Positions 37,271 through 45,573 of a stretch of 64,000 bases of DNA are shown in pieces. The stretch is from contig NZ_RPHB01000007.1 of NCBI RefSeq assembly GCF_019343195.1, forward strand, positions 62,001 through 126,000, read 5' to 3'. The notes under the pieces were generated by a model. The model was not told where the DNA came from, ran no database searches, and worked only from the letters and a program-made list of their open reading frames with translations. The stretch comes from Arthrospiribacter ruber. Its GTDB lineage: Bacteria > Bacteroidota > Bacteroidia > Cytophagales > Cyclobacteriaceae. The position numbers and the translations under genes were made by a program. The stretch's first letter is position 1, and each line of letters starts with the position of its first letter.

Positions 37271-37299
37271 ACCTGTCAGGTTTTCAAAACCTGACAGGT
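37271..37299. repeat. Perfect REP-like palindrome
   Basis: ACCTGTCAGGTTTT and AAAACCTGACAGGT form a 14-bp perfect inverted repeat with a single-base centre, in the gap between the channel gene and the accessory module. I recall palindromes of this type recurring in Bacteroidota genomes. Confidence 0.7.
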
Positions 37300-37332
37300 C
37301 TGACACTAGATCAATGGGCCAAAAAATTCTAA

Positions 37333-37686
37333 TCAGGCAGCTTTACTAAGATTCCTAGCTTGGCCGTTAGTTAGCTCAATTTCTGATTCACTTCTGTGAA
37401 TTTCTGCATGTTCAGGTTGGTTAGGTAATGATTTACCAATTGGATATGTATTAAACTCCCTGCATTCAGCTACTGAAATGGAAACTACCGCTCTTACAGA
37501 AAACCGATTTCTTAATTCCTTAACAACCACATCGCTTGTTCTCCTTGCATCCCGATCAACTGACACACCTCTTGAATCTTTAAATGCAGCTGAGGAAGGG
37601 CGCTTTATCTCCGATTTCCACCAATTGGGAAACGGTTTGATTGCCCTATATAAAATTTCATCATCAAACAGGTATGGTGAAAGCAT
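37333..37686 (-). CDS. Small accessory protein, unknown family (RPSSAAFKD type)
   Basis: The 117-residue protein has the conserved-looking pieces LYRAIKPFPNWW, RPSSAAFKDSRGVSVDRD and PNQPEHAEI. I recall similar small proteins in bacteria encoded after a protein of the WNGKG type, as here, but they have no assigned function. A toxin or defence role is only a guess. The start at 37686 (ATG for MLSPYLF) overlaps the upstream gene by 23 bases, pointing to translational coupling; a TTG at 37698 is the alternative. The C-terminal part beyond residue 95 looks poorly structured. Confidence 0.5.
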   Translation of the reverse strand: MLSPYLFDDEILYRAIKPFPNWWKSEIKRPSSAAFKDSRGVSVDRDARRTSDVVVKELRNRFSVRAVVSISVAECREFNTYPIGKSLPNQPEHAEIHRSESEIELTNGQARNLSKAA

Positions 37687-38143
37687 GAAAATCTTCAATT
37701 AGTTTAAAAATTTCTTCCTCCAAAACCTCTCTTTCTTCATCCTTACCATCATACTGAATCAGGGCTACAATCTTTTCTTCAAAAATCTCAAATTCAAGAT
37801 ATTCATTTCCGATTTCATACTCCAGCTGAATGCTATTTCTCCCTGTTGGAAAGATATCAGGCTGATAAGTAAGCTCACGTACAATTATAAAAACTTTTTG
37901 AATCAATGATTCAGAAAACGGCATAGACCCTTTACCATTCCAATCTACTGGCAGCTTTCTCAAAGTCCGTAACGTTTGAAGGTTTTTTAACAAAGGGTCT
38001 TCATATCTCTTTACCAAATCTTTAGTAAAATGATTTTCAGGAGTGACTGGTCTGCTATCGTCTAAGGCCCAGCCAATGGAACTTGTACCTAGATCAAGAC
38101 TAAGTGTCCTAGTGCTCGTATTTTCAAATATTTGATTATTCAT
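37664..38143 (-). CDS. Fusion ORF: Cas9 RuvC-I-like N-terminus joined to a WNGKG-type accessory protein
   Basis: The 159-residue product has two unlike parts. Residues 13-27 read TLSLDLGTSSIGWAL, which matches the RuvC-I motif at the start of type II Cas9, with Asp17 at the catalytic position. From about residue 45 it becomes a small protein with LPVDWNGKGSMPFSESLI and FPTGRNSIQLEYEIGNEYLEFEI, a pattern I recall from unassigned small proteins (WDGxGAxPx and ISLEW-like blocks). No other Cas9 region, cas1/cas2 gene or CRISPR array is visible in the window. It overlaps the downstream gene by 23 bases and the upstream pseudogene by eight (ATGAATAA). Confidence 0.6.
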   Translation of the reverse strand: MNNQIFENTSTRTLSLDLGTSSIGWALDDSRPVTPENHFTKDLVKRYEDPLLKNLQTLRTLRKLPVDWNGKGSMPFSESLIQKVFIIVRELTYQPDIFPTGRNSIQLEYEIGNEYLEFEIFEEKIVALIQYDGKDEEREVLEEEIFKLIEDFHAFTIPV

Positions 38144-38478
38144 TCTTCAAAAAGTTTTGTTCGAAAGTTTTAAGATGCTCTCCCAACCATCTATGAATTT
38201 TCTTTGGCATGTTGGTAATCCATGATAATACCATTTTCTACGACCCTAACCAGACTTTGTTCATGATCAGAGGGCTTTCTTTCCTCCTAAATCTCCCGTA
38301 TTCGCTTCCCTTCTTGGATCTCAAAAGTCTGTGAGTTTGGCAAAGCTACTCTTTCCAAATAAAAATTGACCATAAACTCACCTTGTGGCCCAATCCCTCC
38401 AAAGGCACCATTAACGTATTTTGGGTTATAGTCTTCTTTGAATATGTATTTGGAAATTATCTTTTTATTTTTTTCCAT
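38136..38478 (-). pseudogene. Broken first gene of the accessory module (NGAFGG / NFYLER type)
   Basis: The intact part (ATG at 38478) encodes EDYNPKYVNGAFGGIGPQGEF and VNFYLERVALP, then stops at a TAG (38287-38289). Reading through that stop continues as RKPSDHEQSLVRVVENGIIMDYQHAK. A one-base insertion in an A run near 38195-38210 then shifts the frame, after which IHRWLGEHLKTFEQ and the natural stop at 38136-38138 follow. So one nonsense mutation and one frameshift separate three pieces of what seems a protein of about 115 residues. Its original stop overlaps the start of the next gene, consistent with an operon. Confidence 0.6.
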
Positions 38479-38529
38479 TTTAAACAAAATTGAATTTCAA
38501 TTTATGCAAGAAAATTGAATTTTAAAACA

Positions 38530-39180
38530 CTACTCATCCCCCTCTTCATCAATCCAGCCATTCCAAAGTACATCCAGATTGTCATTGATTTCATCTAAAT
38601 CTACTTTTTCGAAATCAATTTTTTTCTTTCCTTTGATTCCCAGCCACTCTCTGTATTCTTTATATTCGGGATGCTTGGGTTCATTAATTGCTTCTTCCAG
38701 ATTCGCAAAGCCCCAAGGTCCTCCACAATCCTCCGGAGGACAAAGTCCTTTTGCCTCAGTACAAAAAGGTGTGTCACCAAAAGTATCAGCCAAGTCTTTT
38801 TTAGTGACTTTCTGAATAGAAATCTTATGCCACCAGTCATCTCCAAAGTCATACCAGTACCAGAAGGTTTTTCCATCTGTATACGCTAAAAATTCCATAA
38901 GTGAGATTTCATCAGCATTAAATTCATCGCCATGAAGACCGCCCCAAAATTCATCTTTTTCTACCTCCCTCTGAACCATAATTTTCGACCTTCCCTTCTT
39001 ATCACTGAATTGATATAAGTGAGCATTTTCCCAACCCATGGCTACCTGTATCACCAAGTGAAGTTCATCCATCTGTATGTCCGAAGGTACCAGCACTTTC
39101 CTGTAGATTGGAAAGGGCATATTTTCCAAGTTGATCTTCAGCTTGAGGGGAATTTGGTGAAGAGGGATTATTTTTGTCAT
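38530..39180 (-). CDS. Plasmid pRiA4b ORF-3-like protein
   Basis: The 216-residue protein fits the pRiA4b ORF-3 family (also annotated as IS1096 passenger TnpR-like). N-terminal IPLKLKINLENMPFPIYRKVLVPSDIQMDELHLVIQVAMGWENAHLYQF and central WYDFGDDWWHKI are hallmarks. The cysteine-containing GLCPPEDCGGPWGF segment is also typical. The family occurs on plasmids and in mobile regions; its function is unknown. The ATG at 39180 is used in place of a start four codons earlier. It is upstream of the broken three-gene module. Confidence 0.85.
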   Translation of the reverse strand: MTKIIPLHQIPLKLKINLENMPFPIYRKVLVPSDIQMDELHLVIQVAMGWENAHLYQFSDKKGRSKIMVQREVEKDEFWGGLHGDEFNADEISLMEFLAYTDGKTFWYWYDFGDDWWHKISIQKVTKKDLADTFGDTPFCTEAKGLCPPEDCGGPWGFANLEEAINEPKHPEYKEYREWLGIKGKKKIDFEKVDLDEINDNLDVLWNGWIDEEGDE

Positions 39181-39718
39181 GATTAAACACATTTATTTAT
39201 GCATATGCGAAATGATGCTAGCAGGTTAATTAATAACTACTTTTTGATTCACTTCGATACTAATTGATATTTAGATATTAGTAGATATTGATCAAATACA
39301 AGCATTAATTTGAAATTACTGGCAAACAAGCGTATAATCACATATTTATTTCAATATTCCATAAATATCAAAAAGGATCTTCAGAATACCTTGTCGGGCT
39401 GAGCTTTTCTTCCTTTACCCTAAAGCCATAAAATCAACATTCTATCAAAGCAAACTGACACTCTAAATTCATAATTAAATTACAAGACAATCGAATTTTA
39501 GGTTTTTAACCTGTTTTTCAAAATGAAAATATAAAAAAGAATGAATAAAATTCTGTTTCATGAGTTAAACAGGTAAACTTGCGACTTGTAAAAAAAATCC
39601 CTATCCACACCTGTCCCCTCTATCTGAATCGATTTTTTTGAATCCCTTAATAATCAAAATACAGCCAAAAAAGCTACTTCTTCTATAGTGGACTAATTTA
39701 AATACTTATTCTAAAATT
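39181..39718. other. AT-rich intergenic region before the SulP gene
   Basis: About 540 bases with no accepted gene, CRISPR-like repeat or clear RNA structure. It must contain the divergent promoters of the pRiA4b-like gene and the SulP gene. Composition is strongly AT-biased relative to housekeeping regions. Confidence 0.4.
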
Positions 39719-41272
39719 ATGACTCAGCTATTTTACAGCCTATTTAAACCAACACAGGCAAATTTGAAAGACGAAGTTTTGTCCGGTTTGACTGTTGCTT
39801 TGGCCTTGGTACCGGAAGCAGTTGCCTTTTCTTTGATCGCGGGTGTGAGTCCTCTAATAGGCCTTTATACAGCATTTATCATTGGATTGATCACCTCTAT
39901 CCTAGGAGGTAGGCCTGGAATGATATCTGGCGCAACAGGTGCGATTGCAGTGGTGGTGGTAGCTTTGGTGGTTTCCCATGGAGTGGAATACCTTTTTGCA
40001 GCTGTAGTATTGATGGGTTTGATACAAATTGCTGTGGGCCTGCTCAAATTGGGAAAACTGATCCGTTTGGTACCACATCCCGTCATGTTTGGTTTTGTCA
40101 ATGGATTGGCAATCGTGATAGGAATGGCACAATTTGAGCAGTTTAAGTTCACAACACCAGAAGGCACAAGCCAATGGATGAGCGGTAGTCCGCTATACCT
40201 GATGATAGGACTAGTAGCGTTGACTATGGCAATCATCAAGTTTTTCCCAAAACTGACTACAGCTGTCCCCTCCGCATTGGTTGCTATTTTGACCCTATCT
40301 GCAATAGTGATATTGGGAGGAATCGACACCAGGACAGTGGGTGATCTGGCATCCATTAGTGGTGGACTTCCCGAATTTCATATTCCGATGGTACCGTTAA
40401 ACTGGGAAACCTTTATGGTCATTCTTCCTTATTCCGCCATCATGGCAGGGGTAGGATTGATTGAGAGTTTGCTGACATTGACTTTGATTGACGAAATCAC
40501 CGAAACCAGAGGACATGGCAATAAGGAATGTGTGGCTCAGGGAGTGGCCAACTTGACTACCGGTTTCTTTGGTGGTATGGGAGGCTGTGCTATGATCGGG
40601 CAGTCCTTAATTAATGTCAATGCAGGCGGCCGAAACAGGATTTCAGGCATAGTGGCATCGGTAGGTCTGCTGATTTTTATCCTTTTTCTTTCCAGCTATA
40701 TTGAAATGATTCCAATGGCAGCATTGGTAGGACTTATGTTTATGGTGGCCATCGGCACTTTTGAATGGGCTTCTTTGAAAGTATTTAGAAAAGTACCTTT
40801 CCACGATGTTTTGGTGATGGTGACGGTTACTTTAGTGACGGTGTTTCTGCATAATTTGGCTTTGGCCGTATTGATCGGTGTCATTATTTCGGCCCTAGTA
40901 TTTGCATGGCAAAATGCAAAGATGATCAGAACCAGAAAGCATGTGGATGAAAACGGAGTGAAACATTACGAAGTCTTTGGTCCCTTATTTTTTGCATCAG
41001 CAATGACTTTTGGACAAAAATTTGACCCGATCAACGATCCTGACGAAATCATCATTGACTTTGCAGAAAGTAGGATTGTGGACCATTCCGGAATTGATGC
41101 CATCCATAAAGTCACTGAACGATACCACAAATTAGGCAAAACGGTATATATCCGTCACTTAAACAGCTCTAGCCGTGTATTATTAAACAAAGCAGAAAAA
41201 ATCATTAATGTGAATTATACAGATGATGATCCAAGTTTTAAGATTGTTTTGGATGAAAAACTCACAAATTAA
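39719..41272 (+). CDS. SulP family inorganic anion transporter
   Basis: The 517-residue protein is a SulP transporter for sulfate, bicarbonate or related anions. It starts with FKPTQANLKDEVLSGLTVALALVPEAVAFSLIAGVSPLIGLYTAF, the conserved SulP N-terminus, and has 10-14 predicted helices. It ends with a cytoplasmic STAS domain from about residue 415, with IIIDFAESRIVDHSGIDAIHKV. The absence of any sulfate-assimilation genes nearby leaves the substrate open; bicarbonate uptake is another option. It stands alone between AT-rich gaps. Confidence 0.93.
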   Translation: MTQLFYSLFKPTQANLKDEVLSGLTVALALVPEAVAFSLIAGVSPLIGLYTAFIIGLITSILGGRPGMISGATGAIAVVVVALVVSHGVEYLFAAVVLMGLIQIAVGLLKLGKLIRLVPHPVMFGFVNGLAIVIGMAQFEQFKFTTPEGTSQWMSGSPLYLMIGLVALTMAIIKFFPKLTTAVPSALVAILTLSAIVILGGIDTRTVGDLASISGGLPEFHIPMVPLNWETFMVILPYSAIMAGVGLIESLLTLTLIDEITETRGHGNKECVAQGVANLTTGFFGGMGGCAMIGQSLINVNAGGRNRISGIVASVGLLIFILFLSSYIEMIPMAALVGLMFMVAIGTFEWASLKVFRKVPFHDVLVMVTVTLVTVFLHNLALAVLIGVIISALVFAWQNAKMIRTRKHVDENGVKHYEVFGPLFFASAMTFGQKFDPINDPDEIIIDFAESRIVDHSGIDAIHKVTERYHKLGKTVYIRHLNSSSRVLLNKAEKIINVNYTDDDPSFKIVLDEKLTN

Positions 41273-41757
41273 TTTAATTGTCAGCAATGCTAGCAGCTTT
41301 AATTTTTGGTTTTATTCTCTAATAATCCGACACCAATCCTTGTTGGAAATTGACTTTGGAGAACAATATTTTTTTTGAAATAATGGATAAACTGGATTTC
41401 AGATTTACAATAAAAATTAAAGACACAAAAAGCCCTAAGAAAATCTGGCCAAATACAAAAACCCAAACAGCCACAAAGGAATTGACTTCCCTATAGGGTA
41501 TTCTATATCATCTTTGACAATCCAGCCTTGGGTTGAATCAGAGATTTGATTACGAGACTTGCTTTTCCCTCCAATTTCAAATAGGTGTTTTCCAATTTAT
41601 GCACATTTACTTGTGCAAAAGCACTGTGTTTTTGTACTTCTACAAGTGCATATTTTTTAAATTAGAATTTGTTAGATACAGACTCATCACGCCCACTAAC
41701 CATTACTCAAGTTGCTGGTTTTGAATTCGCTTAAAATTGTCCAATTTGTGATCCAAC
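41273..41757. other. Intergenic region before the AraC-type regulator
   Basis: About 485 AT-rich bases. A 63-codon frame (41533-41724) encodes a run of aromatic and hydrophobic residues with no start context and was not accepted. No repeat or RNA structure was identified. Confidence 0.4.
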
Positions 41758-42585
41758 ATGATACCTGCATCCTCCATATCCACCAAAAGCAAGCTTGAAT
41801 CCCAAGAGCTATTAAAAATCTCCCGCTTCAAGCCTTTGATCAAAAAGACCATACCCCATAAACATGAGGGATATTTTGAGCTTATTTATATCGCCGAAGG
41901 AGAAGGGTTTCATTGGATAGAGACTGAAAATTTTCAAATACAAACGCCTGATTTTTACTTTTTGAAACCTGGGCAGTTACACTTCTGGCAGTTTACGGCC
42001 ATTCCCAAAGGCTATGTGATGATGTTCAAGGAGGAGTTTATCGATGCAGTCAAGGAGGTCAAAATCCTTCAGCAAATGCAGCAAATGGGAGAGCTGACCA
42101 GGATCTCCAATTGGCAAGATCCTATGGTAAGGCATATATTTGAAGACATCCTTCAGGTCTACAAATCAGACACAAAAAACACAGAAGATGTGATCAAAGG
42201 TTATCTCAGGGTTCTTTTTGCCAAAATTTCGGAACACACTGCTGATAAAACAACCAGCATTGAAAATCCACTTTGTGATCGGTTTTTGAGTTTGCTTTCA
42301 CAGCAGAGTCCAATCCTCCATAAAGTAGTTGATTATGCAACCATACTACAGACAACTCCCCAAAACCTAAATCAAGCCTGTAAGAAAAAAACAGGGAAAA
42401 CAGCCTCCGATCACATCAATTCCCAACTGATTCTGGAAGCCAAAAGGAATATCCTCCATACCGACCAAAACATCAACCAAATCGCTGATCTGCTCCAATT
42501 CAACGATGCCTCCTACTTCGTCAAGTTTTTTAAAAAGCATACCGGCGAAACCCCTCATCAGTTTAGGGGAAGGTATTTTGGGTAA
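41758..42585 (+). CDS. AraC family transcriptional regulator
   Basis: The 275-residue protein has an N-terminal cupin-like sensor (HKHEGYFELIYIAEGEGFHWIE at about residues 38-60 and LKPGQLHFWQF at 76-86). Its C-terminus is the double helix-turn-helix AraC domain (about 175-275), ending with IADLLQFNDASYFVKFFKKHTGETPHQFR, a perfect family signature. Such regulators usually bind a small ligand and activate a neighbouring gene. The SulP gene upstream is transcribed in the same direction across a 485-base gap, and the genes after it are mobile debris, so the target is not evident. Confidence 0.93.
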   Translation: MIPASSISTKSKLESQELLKISRFKPLIKKTIPHKHEGYFELIYIAEGEGFHWIETENFQIQTPDFYFLKPGQLHFWQFTAIPKGYVMMFKEEFIDAVKEVKILQQMQQMGELTRISNWQDPMVRHIFEDILQVYKSDTKNTEDVIKGYLRVLFAKISEHTADKTTSIENPLCDRFLSLLSQQSPILHKVVDYATILQTTPQNLNQACKKKTGKTASDHINSQLILEAKRNILHTDQNINQIADLLQFNDASYFVKFFKKHTGETPHQFRGRYFG

Positions 42586-42599
42586 AAAAGATAGTTTCT

Positions 42600-42715
42600 C
42601 GCAACGACCGCAACGGTAACGCAACGATCGCAGCGATCGCAGCGAAGAAAAACATAAAAGTAAAACCCACGTTGCGATCGCTGCGAATATCTTTGCGCTC
42701 GCTGCGTGAAAAATT
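42600..42715. repeat. GATCGC-rich inverted repeat cluster
   Basis: CGCAGCGATCGCA (42629-42641) is repeated inverted as TGCGATCGCTGCG (42673-42685). Around it are further CGCAACG, GATCGCAGCG and GCGCTCGCTGCG copies. It is GC-rich in an AT-rich setting and lies just upstream of the transposase-derived gene, as REP elements do. Confidence 0.6.
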
Positions 42716-42758
42716 AAAAACCGAGGTGCTAAATGACCTCAAAGGTTAGCGATCACCC

Positions 42759-42790
42759 GACCTTTGGGGTTTCCAAAAACCCCGAAGGTC
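42759..42790. repeat. REP-like palindrome
   Basis: GACCTTTGGGGTTT and AAACCCCGAAGGTC pair over 14 bp with one G-T. It is 54 bases before the REP-associated transposase start and resembles the palindrome at 37271 in layout. Confidence 0.65.
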
Positions 42791-42843
42791 TTTTAGTTTT
42801 GAGAAGATTTGAATAAATTACTGTCCATTAAACTTTTATCAAT

Positions 42844-43836
42844 ATGACAGATATTTTTGAACCTGAAGGAATTTACCACATCTACAATAGGGCTATTGGA
42901 GATGAAAAACTATTCAAATCAGATGATAACTATTTTTATTTCTTGGAGAAATTCAACACCTATTTGGGAAATAAAGTAGTAACTTTAGGTTATTGTTTGA
43001 TCCCAAACCACTACCATTTCTTAGTAAAAGTCAATTCTGACATCTCTGATGAACAACTTGTAAAAGCATTTTCCGACTTTCAGAATTCTTACTCCAAGAG
43101 CTATAATAAAGTCTTTTCAAGAAACGGATCACTCTTTCAAAGAAAGTTCAAGCGAAAAAAAATCAAGTCCGAAGAATACCTTACTCGAATAATCATTTAT
43201 ATCCATCAAAACCCTGTAAAGCACCAGTTGACCAAAAGCCCTTTTGATTGGAGATTTTCATCTTTTGCACAAGTTAAAAAAGGCGATCAATTACTAGGTG
43301 TCCAATCAGTTTTTGTCAAAAGCTTCCCTAAGGACAGTTACACCTACGATACCAGGATATATAATATTGATTTTTCTGTCTTTCATATATTCATGGTCAA
43401 TGATGGTCTCGGTCTAGGGTATTTTAACAATATAAATATATCAGGATCAAACGCAACTAGTAAAGACTCAGGTGTCCGTAGTCAAGTGCACAGCAACATA
43501 AACATAATGGGACATCTTGGTCCAATGGTTCGATATGCTATACCTATAAGTCCTACGAGCTACGTTTTTCCTCAGTTTTTAACAGGTTTGGGTCGGAATT
43601 GGTCAAATTATAGAGGATCGGGATATTATAATGGCACCAGAAAGTCTGTAAATGGATCTTCTATAACAGAGCTTCAATTTGGAATGGCAAATTTTGTAAA
43701 TCAAAAGGTGGCATTTGAGACAAAAGTTGGATATGGTTGGGCCAAAACAAAAGAAAACGGTGAAAAAAATTCCCTTAAAGCTCTAGGAGCAAGCTTTGGT
43801 GCAGTATTGTACTTCGAAAGAAAATCAAAAATTTAG
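42844..43836 (+). CDS. Chimeric ORF: REP-associated tyrosine transposase joined to an outer-membrane barrel C-terminus
   Basis: The 330-residue reading frame joins two unrelated parts. Residues 1 to about 165 are a REP-associated tyrosine transposase (RAYT, IS200-like Y1 family): the HUH motif is His56-Tyr-His58 in GYCLIPNHYHFLV, and the catalytic tyrosine is probably Tyr119 in IIYIHQNPVKHQL. From about residue 178 the sequence (FMVNDGLGLGYFNN, MVRYAIPISPTSYVFPQFLTGLG, MANFVNQKVAFETKVGYGW) alternates like an outer-membrane beta-barrel and ends in LYFERKSKI. The transposase lacks its last residues and the barrel lacks its signal and first strands. A deletion or recombination is likely; function of the chimera is doubtful. 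Confidence 0.7.
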   Translation: MTDIFEPEGIYHIYNRAIGDEKLFKSDDNYFYFLEKFNTYLGNKVVTLGYCLIPNHYHFLVKVNSDISDEQLVKAFSDFQNSYSKSYNKVFSRNGSLFQRKFKRKKIKSEEYLTRIIIYIHQNPVKHQLTKSPFDWRFSSFAQVKKGDQLLGVQSVFVKSFPKDSYTYDTRIYNIDFSVFHIFMVNDGLGLGYFNNINISGSNATSKDSGVRSQVHSNINIMGHLGPMVRYAIPISPTSYVFPQFLTGLGRNWSNYRGSGYYNGTRKSVNGSSITELQFGMANFVNQKVAFETKVGYGWAKTKENGEKNSLKALGASFGAVLYFERKSKI

Positions 43837-44163
43837 CTTTTAGCCCAAACAGAACCCAATATTTGAAGTGGTAATTAAAGAATATGTGTATCCGCCTCAA
43901 AGCCATATTTTAAATAAATTCTATTTTGGGAAGATATTCAGTCAATACCAGGCCGATACCTGCCGGCCTGACTGGTAGTTTTGCATATTTTTCTTCTTGA
44001 TTCCAATCTGGTGCGAAGGACAATTTGTTTACTCATTAATTTTCCCCATAAAAAAACAATTATCAAGTTTAAAAAGATTTAATTAGTTTAAAGAATTATT
44101 TTTCTGTACCTTCCCAAGGTTAATTTCTTGAAATTTGTAGTTTCAATTCAAACCATTAGGAAA
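43837..44163. other. Intergenic region after the chimeric ORF
   Basis: About 325 AT-rich bases. A short stretch near 43953 (GCCGATACCTGCCGGCC) is palindrome-like. No gene or RNA was identified; the promoter of the following lipoprotein gene is expected here. Confidence 0.35.
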
Positions 44164-45504
44164 GTGAAAAGTAAATTTACAAAATCATTCATTTTAGGGA
44201 TACTTGTTTGTATCGTTGCATGCCAGGTCGAGGAAAGTCCTTCAATAGAAGAAACAGACGATCCTGAAATTGTCGTTCAGACTGATCCACTTTATTTTTC
44301 AACCAATCCCCAGTCATCCACTGTTGTCAATTTTCTATTCCCCCAGTTACCTGAAAATAATCAGGACCAAAGCCGGATGTATTTACTCAATCAGGCAGGT
44401 GATACCCTTGCAACATGTGCTTTGGTAGATTGGCCTCCCCGAGCAAGAGATGAATTTGCTACGATAGAATATTCCTTTGATCCAGAAGAAAATTATCAAC
44501 TATGGTTAGACCTAGCTGTTGAAGGAAATAAAATACACCGGTACCAAATTCCAGACTACAGTCATACTTTTGAAAATCAATTAAAATCTGAATCTATTGC
44601 TAAGTTTGACATTATCCAGAATTTTGACTTTACGCCTGATAGAAACTATTTGTTTTTAAACAACTATAAATCAAACTCCCAAAATCTTGTAAGGATAGAC
44701 CTCAATACTGGGGAAACTAAAGCAATAGGAGGTATTAATTCAAGTATATTTCGGGCAATTGATGAGGAAAACCTGCTCTATATAGAAAGTGGCTATCCTA
44801 CATCCGAAATATTCAGATTTGATGTAAGCACGCAAAGTTCAACTTCATTTGGATACACAAGACAAAATGGAGGTGACCTATCTGCAGTGATTAAAAATCA
44901 CGTAGTGTACTCCAACCCCATCGAAGACGATTTGAGAACTTTAACTATAGTTAATCTGGAAACAGAACAAAAGTCTATTATAGAAGATTTTAGTTTTGGG
45001 AACAGGTTGAGACCCTATATTCTAGGTCAAATGGTCTTTGGAAATTCCGTTCTAGAGCCTGAATCAGCCACTTTGAGTGAGGAACTGACTCCTTTTGTAG
45101 GCACTTCACTGTTACAATACTTAGCCGATGAAGATTTGGTCTTTTTCAACAAAGGAGAGTTAGTTGAAGGGGATAATGAGGAAGGACTTAGAAGCTTTGG
45201 GGTTCAAAAATCCAATGGCCTGCTTGTATATGAGTCTGAACCAAAGAAATTAGGTGAGGTTAACCATATCCTTCCTTCTGAAACCCAACTTTCAAACAAT
45301 AATTTGCTGATTTACCTCCAACACAGCCATAATCAATTTGAGCACCGAATAAGTGGTTTTTATGAATTAAACCTTACTGATGGTACGATGAGACTAGTTG
45401 CCTCAGAACCCAAGTTCTCACCGGCGATAAGTGGAATTATCCAATTGTCAAGCAATAGCTGGTTGACAATTTATGGGGATGAAATTGTCCTAATGAGCTT
45501 ATAG
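44164..45504 (+). CDS. Predicted lipoprotein with beta-propeller-like repeats
   Basis: The 446-residue protein has a lipoprotein signal (KSFILGILVCIVAC, lipidated cysteine near residue 21). The mature part has repeated strands such as VRIDLNTGETKAIGG, IFRFDVSTQSSTSFG, LTIVNLETEQKSIIEDF and FYELNLTDGTMRLVAS, which look like blades of a beta-propeller. No enzymatic motif is visible, so a binding or scaffold role is likelier. GTG at 44164 was chosen because it starts a compact lipoprotein signal; TTG at 44128 is an alternative. It converges with the next gene. Confidence 0.6.
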   Translation: MKSKFTKSFILGILVCIVACQVEESPSIEETDDPEIVVQTDPLYFSTNPQSSTVVNFLFPQLPENNQDQSRMYLLNQAGDTLATCALVDWPPRARDEFATIEYSFDPEENYQLWLDLAVEGNKIHRYQIPDYSHTFENQLKSESIAKFDIIQNFDFTPDRNYLFLNNYKSNSQNLVRIDLNTGETKAIGGINSSIFRAIDEENLLYIESGYPTSEIFRFDVSTQSSTSFGYTRQNGGDLSAVIKNHVVYSNPIEDDLRTLTIVNLETEQKSIIEDFSFGNRLRPYILGQMVFGNSVLEPESATLSEELTPFVGTSLLQYLADEDLVFFNKGELVEGDNEEGLRSFGVQKSNGLLVYESEPKKLGEVNHILPSETQLSNNNLLIYLQHSHNQFEHRISGFYELNLTDGTMRLVASEPKFSPAISGIIQLSSNSWLTIYGDEIVLMSL

Positions 45505-45573
45505 GGGTATTTATGGCTATTTGGAGGCTACTAAAAAATCAAGGAATTTTGACTCCACAGCCAACAAACGATT

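Noticed and set aside
37228-39718. CRISPR repeats or other cas genes near the Cas9-like peptide
   Set aside because: I looked for direct repeats of 30-47 bases and for cas1/cas2-like proteins and saw none.
41533-41724. A 63-codon frame before the AraC-type gene
   Set aside because: Composition is dominated by Phe, Tyr and Cys in AT-rich DNA, with no promoter, no family resemblance and no terminator.
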